64,000 nt of DNA. Origin: Reticulitermes speratus. Lineage: Eukaryota > Arthropoda > Insecta > Blattodea > Rhinotermitidae. Shown here piece by piece: positions 56,850 through 64,000 of the stretch. The notes beneath the pieces are model-generated. The model was not told where the DNA came from and made no database searches. It saw only the letters and a program-made list of their open reading frames with translations. The stretch is from contig JAJKFL010000008.1 of the NCBI GenBank assembly GCA_021186555.1, positions 14,377,936-14,441,935 of the forward strand. The letters are read 5' to 3'. The translations under genes and the position numbers were made by a program. Within the stretch, counting starts at the first letter, position 1; each line of letters opens with the position of its first letter.

Positions 56850-58105
56850 ATGTTTCACCCCCGTGAAGTTTCAGGAAATACCCTATAAAGGAAGCCGAGA
56901 AACAGACGGAAGGTAGTTATGTCAGATTATAGTGCTCTAATTGTCTCTGCGACGAGCTGGTCCCTCGTCCAGAGGAGTCCTACCGAGTGTGGTGTGTCTA
57001 AAGTGTGTGTGATCGTGAAGCCTCGAAAAATGAGGCGGTCTAGGCTCCCAAGGGGCTGTCGAGCCATTGAAAAAAAAATAGTGCTCTTGATTATTGACCG
57101 ATTGCAAACAAACTTACACTGTGTATGGCGCATGCGTGGGAAGTGCGAGGTGTGAGGTTGCAAGAAATTTTTTCGAAGAGAAGCCGAGGTACAGACGAAA
57201 AGGTACTTTGTTCTCTAAGTAAAGTGCCCTCCATTTTTTACCGATCGTATCCTAACTTACACTGTATGTAGCACAACCGCCGAAAATGCGAAGTTTCGGG
57301 AAATTCTCTTGAATGGAAGCCGAAATACAGACGGAAAGGTGCTTTGTTCTCCGAGTAAAATGCCCTTCATTATTGACTGATAGCAACAAAACTTACAGCG
57401 CATATATGGAAAGTGCGAGGTATGAATTTTCATGAAAATCCCTCGAATGGAATAAGAGATACAGGCGAAAAGGTGCCTAGTTCTCCAAGTAAAGTGCCCT
57501 TCATTTTTTATCGATCACGACTAAACTTACGATGTACGTAGCGCATGCGCGGAAAATGCGAGTTGTGAATTTTGAGGAAATTCTATCTAATGGAAGATAC
57601 AGACGGAAAGGTGCTTTGTTCTCCAAGTAAAGTGCCCTTAATGATTGACCAATAGCAAACGGTCTTGCACTGTTTGTAGCGCATGGTTGGAGAGTGCGAC
57701 GTTTGAAGTTTCAGGAAAATCTTTCCAATAGAAGCCAAGATACAGTCTAAAAGTACTTACTTCTACAAGTAAAGTCCCTTACTTACTGAGCGACTGAAAC
57801 CAAACTTACATATTTTGTTGCGTAAGCGTGGCAAGTGGAGGTATGCAGTTTCAGCAGAATCCCTACAATGGAACCCCAGAAACAGAAGAAAAGTTTCTTT
57901 GTTCTCCACTTAAAGTGCCCTTAATTACTGACGGATCACAGCGTTCATAGCGCATGCTTGGACAGTGCAGCGTATGAAGTTTCAGAAAAATCTCTGCAAT
58001 GGAGGCGGAGATAAAACCGAAAAGGTAAATTGTTCTCCAGGTAAAGTGCTTTTCACTACTAACCGATTGCAACCAAACTTACATCTTTTGTAGAGCAAGC
58101 ATCAA
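56850..58105 (+). repeat. ~140-bp satellite, far-right block
   Basis: About eight diverged units (AAGTAAAGTGCCCTTCATT, GCGCATGCGCGGAAAATGCG, GAAGCCGAGATACAGACG), interrupted by the 5'-truncated SINE at 56939-57077. Confidence 0.8.
56939..57077 (+). mobile_element. 5'-truncated SINE with 10-bp TSD
   Basis: Matches the 3' body of the SINE at 60477-60742 (TCTCTGCGACGAGC, CTCGTCCAG.GGAGTCCTAC, GGGCTGTCGAG) and ends in an A-run. The tRNA head is missing. It is bounded by ATAGTGCTCT at 56929-56938 and 57078-57087, a 10-bp target duplication within a satellite unit. So the truncation happened at insertion. Confidence 0.8.
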
Positions 58106-58270
58106 AACAGGGCCACACATACACTACAGAGAAGGTTCGTTCTCCACCCACAGTTTATCCGCACAGCAGGCATTACAGAAAATAAATCACACAACAAACT
58201 AGAGCAGTGTAATGGGGTAAACTCATACGAAACCTGCAAAATATCAGGATATCATTTTAACCCCACAACA

Positions 58271-58776
58271 TGGCCGTGCCATGGCTCAGGCGGTTAGTCG
58301 CTGGCCTCTTACCGCGAAGGCCCGGGTTCATCCCGGGTCAGTCCATGTAGACAGAGTGGCACTGGGACAGATTGTTCCCCAAGTACAGTAGAACCCCCGT
58401 ATCCGCGGTTTACCGCGGCCCGAAAATATTAACACATTCACTGCCAAAGTCAACCATGGTCAATTTCAGTCTTCACGTGTTCATGTGCCAGCGTCGACTT
58501 TAGTCGATCTAAAGTTTACTCTGCGCTTTTATATATAGGGTTCGCTACTATCCGCGGTTTCGGGCATCCGCGGTAGGTCTTGGAACGTATCACCCCCGGA
58601 TACGGGGGGACTACTGTATTTCGGTTTTCCCTTGTCAATTTCATTCCACCGGTGCTCCATTACAAGGAAAAACGAAAAAAAAATTAATCATCTTCATCAC
58701 AGGGTTGCACAATAAGCCTAAAGGCTGCGATGCGTCCTTAGCATCTGCTGCGGGGCCCTTCACCACAAAAAAAAAA
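58271..58776 (+). mobile_element. tRNA-derived SINE carrying a nested MITE
   Basis: A tRNA-like head (GCCATGGCTCAGGCGGTTAG as A box region; GGTTCATCCC as B box at 58325-58334) is followed by a body split at 58384 by the MITE. The body resumes at 58619 (TTTTCCCTTGTCAATTTCAT) and ends in a 10-nt A run at 58767-58776. Compared with the second copy of the host repeat near 62530, the whole block is an insertion. Confidence 0.65.
58386..58616. mobile_element. Tigger/pogo-type MITE
   Basis: 231 bp starting CAGTAGAACCCCCGTATCCG and ending in its near reverse complement (CGGATACGGGGGGACTACTG), flanked by TA on both sides (58384-58385, 58617-58618). These ends and the TA duplication are typical of pogo/Tigger elements. 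The interior has no coding capacity, so it would have been moved in trans. Confidence 0.85.
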
Positions 58777-59808
58777 CACTTTGAGCCTCAGGCCTATCTG
58801 ACACTAGTACACGTATGACCAATACAGGCTTTGTCTACCATGCATAAACCCATCCACGTACTCACATGTTATATTCCTTTGCAGGACGAAACCATGAGTA
58901 TAGAAGGTAAAAATCTACCACACGTGAACTTATCATGCTTCAACCCACAATCAAATCTGATAGGTAAAATTAAAAATCAGAACAAGCATATAAAGACTTC
59001 GATGTGGCAGGCTGCCAGTCCCACCCTGCTCCCGAGAGGCAACAGGATTACCTCCACACCTGCAATCAAGCAACCCAGATAGGCGTTATTGTCCGAGGTC
59101 AATACAACTCATGTACTGAGTAGGCATGAGGTTCGTAGGTCAACACTGTGAGGACAGCACGATGGCGCATAAACGCACACGTGAACCTCGGAAGGCTTCC
59201 GATTCACGCCACAGAGGCCTACTGCACGAGAGAGGGCTCGCTACACACCTGAATACAGCCTCCCTTCATCCTCCACCCCCAAACATCCTGTGGACAGTAC
59301 CATCTTACGAAACAACCTGCAAGGCTAGTCCTCCGAAACACATTTAGAACATCAGGCTTTGGATTTAACACAAGGAAACACTAATGCGGACGGAATGCAC
59401 AAGATGGAGTACTTTAGGAACCACATGGTAGCATGTGCTGACCTTATGTGAATACTCCGTGCAGCATCTGTCTGATGACATCCATTTGCTACACTAATTC
59501 TTCCCCCATCTCTACAGCTCATCAGGATTATCAACAAACAAAAACACCTCATTATGGATGTATGATAAAGTGAGATAAACAGCCCTCATCCTCAAAGAAA
59601 ATTTGGACAAAGTGCAACATTGCAAACCAAAAGGCCAGAACATAATGGAATTTGGATCAGCATCCATCTCAAGGTGGATCAGGGAAAGGGAAAATCCTAT
59701 TCGGATGGGTCCGTTAGGGGAGGGTCTTCTAGATCCTTGTCTAGAGACCTAAACACAAAGCTATTTGTGTTTAGGTAAATGTCTATTGAGCGAGATGCGT
59801 GAATTAAA

Positions 59809-61136
59809 TTACCGTATTTACTCGAATGAAAGACGAGGTTTTTTTCCTGAAATTTCGTGCTTAAATATGTGAGGTCGCCTTAAATTCGCGCATGAAGCGC
59901 CGAACTGGACTGCGCGAAATCAGTTCGCTCTGAACCGGACCATGCGGAACCAACCAAGGTCTGCGTCGCCAAATCGTCATATGTACACAAAAACAGAGAA
60001 CAGGGCATGATTACAGTTAACTGACATAATCTTGTTTTTTTTTGACTTCGTCCGTCGTCTAATTTTTTAAGGAAGCACGACGTTTCGGAAGCTGCCTCTG
60101 TTTCCATCTTAAAGCAAAGAAGCACCTAACGTGGTGGACCCCTTAGATCGAGCTAGTCAGTCACTGGGCACCATACAAACAGTAAACTTGTTAAGATATG
60201 CACCTGAGAACAGAGCTAGTCCAAGGGTAGTAGCAGGAAAATGGCTACTGAAAAATTAAACAAGACTCAAAAATAAAACCTGGACAAAATTAAAAACCAT
60301 AAAAAAGGCCAAGATTCAGACTGATCAGACCACAGAGACAAAACAAAATCCAGAACACACATATTTCAAATTCTTAACGCCACTAGCACCATCTGTGGAG
60401 AAAATTGTGAATCTTCTTCATGGGTTCAAATAAGTTTATAAACCGAGAAATATAAATGTATTATTTAGTCAATGTGCCGATCCCAGTGGCCGCGCGGTCT
60501 AAGGCGTGGGTCTTAGGCCGCTCGCTTACTAGGATCGTGGGTTCGAATCCCACCGGGGGCATGGATGTCTGTCTTTTGTGAGTGTTGTGTGATGTCAGGT
60601 AGAGGTCTCTGCGACGAGCCGATCCCTCGTCCAGTGGAGTCCTACCGACTGTGGTATGTCTCAAATGTGTGTGATCATGAAACCTCGACGAAACGAGGAG
60701 GCCCAGGCCCATATAGGGCTGTCGAGTCATAGGAAAAAAAAATAGTCAATGTGGATCATAACAGCATGGCAGAGCATCTCACCAGAAGTGATTGTGAAGG
60801 GTTTTAAGTGCTGTATATCCAATGCAATGGATGAGATAGATGATATGTTGTGGAATGGCAGTGAAGAAGATGGGGATGTTGGGAGTGAGTGTGAGGAAGG
60901 ATGAAGGCACTGACTGTGAAGATGGAGACAGTGACACTGATTGGTAAAAGTAGTTAGAATCTGACATGCTTTATGTATTAAGTGTATGAAATTAATAGTA
61001 AAATACTTTTTGTTAGCAGACATTTTCATTTGGGGGGGTCTTGTATTTCTATACATACCTTTTCCTTGACAGATGTGTTTTGTTTGAGGGGTTGTTCATA
61101 GGTCAGTGTTGTCTTGCATTCAGGTAAATATGGTAA
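59809..61136 (+). mobile_element. pogo-superfamily DNA transposon remnant
   Basis: TTACCGTATTTACTCGAATG at 59809 and an inverted, slightly diverged copy ending at 61136 form terminal repeats of about 26 bp. Near the right end a plus-strand frame reads AWQSISPEVIVKGFKCCISN, then DEIDDMLWNGSEEDGD and an acidic tail. ...VxKSFKxCGISNALDGxED... followed by acidic residues is how I know CENP-B/Tigger-like transposases to end. The catalytic DDE domain is gone and a SINE has inserted at 60477, so the element is defective. Confidence 0.65.
60477..60742 (+). mobile_element. Full-length tRNA-derived SINE with 11-bp TSD
   Basis: Bounded by perfect TAGTCAATGTG duplications at 60466-60476 and 60743-60753. 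The head resembles a class II tRNA (GTGGCCGCGCGGTCTAAGGC) with an exact B box GGTTCGAATCC at 60540-60550. The body contains TCTCTGCGACGAGCC and the element ends in an A-rich tail. It inserted into the pogo-like transposon just before its C-terminal coding end. A minus-strand open frame here (FEPTILVSERPKTHALDRAA) is a familiar translated-SINE artefact. Confidence 0.9.
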
Positions 61137-62279
61137 GTAAATGTGGTAAATTCAAAAATATCATCTTGACTGCGGGGACGTGTCACAGATGATGTGCAGT
61201 GCGGGTGTGTGAAGGGAATGGTTCCTCGGTGAACCTGTCTCACTGCGAAGTCAAGACATAGGCAGCGGCTGATGACAGCCAGGATGCTCCACCCTCAGCT
61301 CACACTCGACATCCTTCAACCGCTTGAAACACATTCTCTCCACTTTTCCCACCTCATCCATTCAACAGAAGTAACAACAACACAGTTTACAGTCTTTGCT
61401 GTGAACTACATAAGCTAATTAAAATTAACACAGCAATCCAATATGAATACAAGATACCAATTTGCATCTCTTTTGTAATATTCTAACCCATATTAATTTT
61501 AAATTATGTGAGCATATTTTAATTTACAACGCTATGTTATTTTGGCAATGAACGATTCTGTTTGTAATAAGTTTCAAGTTTTGAAATATATGTCATTACA
61601 CTTTTACATGACTAAGACTGTGTCAGAGATAAGAGTGTCTTTGTTGTTAATTCTTGTGGAGCTTGGGCATTTTTCTTCTACTCGTAAGCACTTGGATATA
61701 ACCGCCACCCGAGAAAGCTCTTCATCATCAGGCACAGCATCTTCTTCAATTATGCCAAACTCCAGTAAGAAACTTTACAATTATAACAGTACTCCGTAAG
61801 TCTCAATTACAAACTAATTAAGAGCAATTAAGAAATTCAATCTCCCTTGTAAGGGGGAATGTTTTGGCTCTTACAGCCGTCCTTCCCAACCCACAGGAAC
61901 AGGCACAACTTGAGTAATTCATGTATGAGGGGGATGATGTCTATTTCAATGTCAAATGACATAACATCCTGCTAAATATAAAATCATACTAAGCAAAGTG
62001 AAGAAGAATTTGTAACGCCCACAAGAAATTATTCCTGTAATTGTGTGCCAAAATTATGACACTGCAAGAGCTCCCATAAGTTTGAACTTGGCTTAGAATG
62101 TTGCCCTTTTATACTGTAGCAGTTCTGTAAAAGAGACCCGTGTTCCATTACTCACAACTCTGATGTAAGAGGATACTCATATGACACCTGAACATGTCAA
62201 TTACCACCCAGAAGCCCCACTCTTTCCTCAGAACCATTCAGTTTAGCATTACTGCAAAAGGCCTAAACTACTCACTTAC
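61137..62279. other. Unassigned AT-rich non-coding sequence
   Basis: No gene, RNA or recognised mobile element. An 85-codon open frame (61542-61799) has no recognisable domain and its composition is that of the surroundings. Confidence 0.4.
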
Positions 62280-63480
62280 TAGCAAGGCATGTGGGATCTT
62301 AAGGCCAAAACTGTGGAGATAGCAGTATGACATGTAGCATGCACAACCTCAGAACACATTCGCTGAATCCACAGAGGACAAAACATACACAAGGGAGAAG
62401 GGTCATTATACACCTGCAGTCTGTCAGCACAACAAGCACTACAGCAAACAGAAAAGAGACAAAACACACATCAACCTACAACAATGTAAGAAAACACATA
62501 TGCAACCCCAAGATGTCAGGATAGCATTCCCCACCAACAACCAAACTGTGAGCCCAGAACTATCTGACATACGTACACATCTGACCAGTACATACGTTAT
62601 CTACCAGGCGCAACCCATCCACATACTTACAAGGCATGTTGCCTTTGCAATCCAAAGTCACGAGGATAGCAGGTAGGCATGCTTCATGCCTGACATTAGC
62701 ATGCCTTAGCATCAAACCTGATATGGAATTCAAATGGTCCACAACGTCTACCACAAAAATCAAATGATATCAGAACAGGCACAGACTTGGATGTGGCAGA
62801 CTGCCAGTCCTACCTTGCTCCTGAGAGGTAATAGGATTACCTCCATACCTGCTATCAAGCAACCCAGAGAGGTGATATTGTATGAGGCCCAAACACTGAG
62901 TAGATATGTGAGGTTCGTAAGCCAAAACTGTGAGAATAGCATGATGGTGCATAGCGCACATGTGAACCTCAGAAGGCTTCAGATTCATGCCAAAGAGGCC
63001 TACTGCACATGAAAGGGCTTGCTATACACTTGATCTTGAATTAACAGGGCAGGGGTTCCATAACCTGAACACAGCACACGACCCATCATCCTGGGATAGT
63101 GCCACTCATATCAGACTTAAACTTGCATGGTTAGTCCACCCAAACACCTCGGATCCTGTCTTTGTATCTAACACAAGGATACACAACGAGTAGAGGGTGC
63201 ACAGGATGGAAAAGTTTAAAAACTAGATGATGAGCATGTGTCAGCATTCTGTGATACTCCGTGCAGAATCTCAATACAAGGGCATTCATTTCAGAAAGGA
63301 AATCTTCATGCACATCTACAGCTCTACCAGGGTACTTTACACAAGCAGTTCATTATGGAAATATAATCACTTGAAATCAACAACCATACTCATCACTGAA
63401 AGTTTCAACATTGTGCAACATCACAAACTAAAGCCTACAACATGATGGGTCTCTACATGCTATATGTATGCTCATAGCTG
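62280..63480 (+). repeat. Unclassified dispersed/tandem repeat, copy 2
   Basis: Parallel to 58106-59700 but without the SINE/MITE insertion. The ~0.6-kb subunit appears twice (starting near 62280 and 62912), each with AAAACTGTG..GATAGCA.ATG and a TACAC..GGG.AAGGG-type stretch. It could be an old satellite-like family or fragments of a larger element. Confidence 0.55.
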
Positions 63481-63506
63481 CCTTTTAATGGGCTAAATAC
63501 CTGCCT

Positions 63507-63764
63507 GTGGGCCGGGATAGCATAGTCTCTATAGCGACTCACTACGAGCTGGACGGTCCGGGGATCGAATCCCGGTGGGGGCGAGATTTTCAGCTACCCA
63601 TCCTCGTGTACAATGGGTACCGGGTCATTCCGGGGGCAAAGCGGCCGGGGCGTGGCGTTGACCACCCACTCCCATCTAGCGCCGAGGTTAAAGAAAGAGT
63701 ACAGCTATATCCCTAATCCCTCTCTGGGCCTTCATGGCCTGTTCTAGGGTGAACTTTACCTTTT
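63507..63764 (+). mobile_element. Full-length tRNA-derived SINE with 12-bp TSD
   Basis: Flanked by AAATACCTGCCT (63495-63506) and AAATATCTGCCT (63765-63776). The tRNA-like head (GGCCGGGATAGCATAGTC) has a B box GGATCGAATCC at 63562-63572. The body has a GGGCCTTCATGGCCTG hairpin-like stretch and a TTTACCTTTT end instead of poly(A). An open frame across it is a translated-SINE artefact. Confidence 0.85.
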
Positions 63765-64000
63765 AAATATCTGCCTACATATTATGCTCCTGTCAAGCGC
63801 ACAAGATGTTCAGAAGAAATACGACAAACCCTAAAGATGAACTGGAGCAACATTGTAACTGCCATGCAAAACAAGAGTGAAATGGAGGTACCTGATTTAC
63901 AAGGCCGTGGAAAACGGGAAACATCAGAAGAATGAGGGATCGCAAGACCCAGTACTTCTGCTAAGAATATCCAGTAGGATCACCAGGGGTCACTTGCAAG

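Larger units (their letters stand above)
58106..59700 (+). repeat. Unclassified dispersed/tandem repeat, copy 1
   Basis: Outside the SINE/MITE insertion (58271-58776) this region matches 62280-63480 in the same order. Shared runs include CCACCCTGCTCCCGAGAGG-like, AACAGGATTACCTCCA and ATACTCCGTGCAG. Within each copy a subunit of about 0.6 kb recurs (for example 58110 versus 59203). No coding domain is recognised and the short open frames diverge between copies. Confidence 0.6.

Noticed and set aside
60540..60550. Functional tRNA gene at the SINE heads (also 58325, 63562, 1179)
   Set aside because: Good B boxes are present, but each is followed by a SINE body and tail, with target duplications at two of them. 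None shows a full acceptor stem.
60461..60730. Minus-strand frame containing FEPTILVSERPKTHALDRAA
   Set aside because: It is the translation of the tRNA-derived SINE bounded by TAGTCAATGTG duplications, a well-known false gene in insect annotation.
63507..63716. Plus-strand frame beginning [19 protein letters not shown]
   Set aside because: It coincides with the SINE at 63507-63764 and is a translated-SINE artefact.

Overview
This is nuclear, non-coding, repeat-dominated DNA from an animal, most likely an insect. The evidence is a CCTAA/TTAGG-type telomere-like tract (10272-10410), arthropod-style LINE fragments, several tRNA-derived SINEs, pogo-family DNA transposon pieces and an insect-like 18S rRNA 5' end. 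The LINE and SINE families look like those I know from cockroach- or termite-like genomes, but that is recognition only. No complete host protein-coding gene is visible. At most there is one candidate first exon (10168-10247).

Left flank (1-11105): SINE copies; a divergent satellite of about 140 bp (2235-3219, 4448-4560, 6233-6800) broken by a 1.2-kb insertion with a 6-bp target duplication; a frameshifted internal piece of a Jockey-like LINE ORF2 (4830-6232); a 2.6-kb segment bounded by 18-bp inverted repeats and full of microsatellites and LINE/SINE debris (6992-9584); a candidate exon with a perfect splice donor; the telomere-like tract; then the DUF4780-containing half of a LINE ORF1 on the minus strand.

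Centre (11106-52395, 41.3 kb): a huge tandem array of a unit of about 76 bp. It derives from the ribosomal DNA intergenic spacer. At 14107-15074 the 76-bp repeats are followed by 51-bp repeats, a single-copy promoter/5'ETS-like stretch and the first ~165 nt of 18S rRNA, truncated and decayed. A second, more deleted spacer unit follows (15075-17572), then a more homogeneous 76-bp array. The array contains a Helentron-like insertion (26231-27362), kilobase-scale duplications, and an orientation switch near 37684, after which every unit is reverse-complemented. Hundreds of apparent 60-270 aa open frames here are by-products of the repeat, not genes.

Right flank (52396-64000): the N-terminal half of the same LINE ORF1 plus its 5'UTR, again on the minus strand, then the same 140-bp satellite, SINEs (one carrying a nested Tigger/pogo MITE), a pogo-like transposon remnant and a duplicated unknown repeat.

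The main observation is that the two LINE ORF1 halves at 11105 and 52396 fit together codon for codon and share a TAGG at the joins. The whole 41-kb ribosomal spacer array therefore appears to sit inside one pre-existing retrotransposon copy embedded in satellite heterochromatin: an orphan spacer array outside any complete rDNA unit. Parts of the array (about 30.44-31.5 kb and 34-40 kb) are rich in single-base deletions that look like uncorrected long-read error. The inversion point lies in the worst of that sequence, so its reality needs testing.
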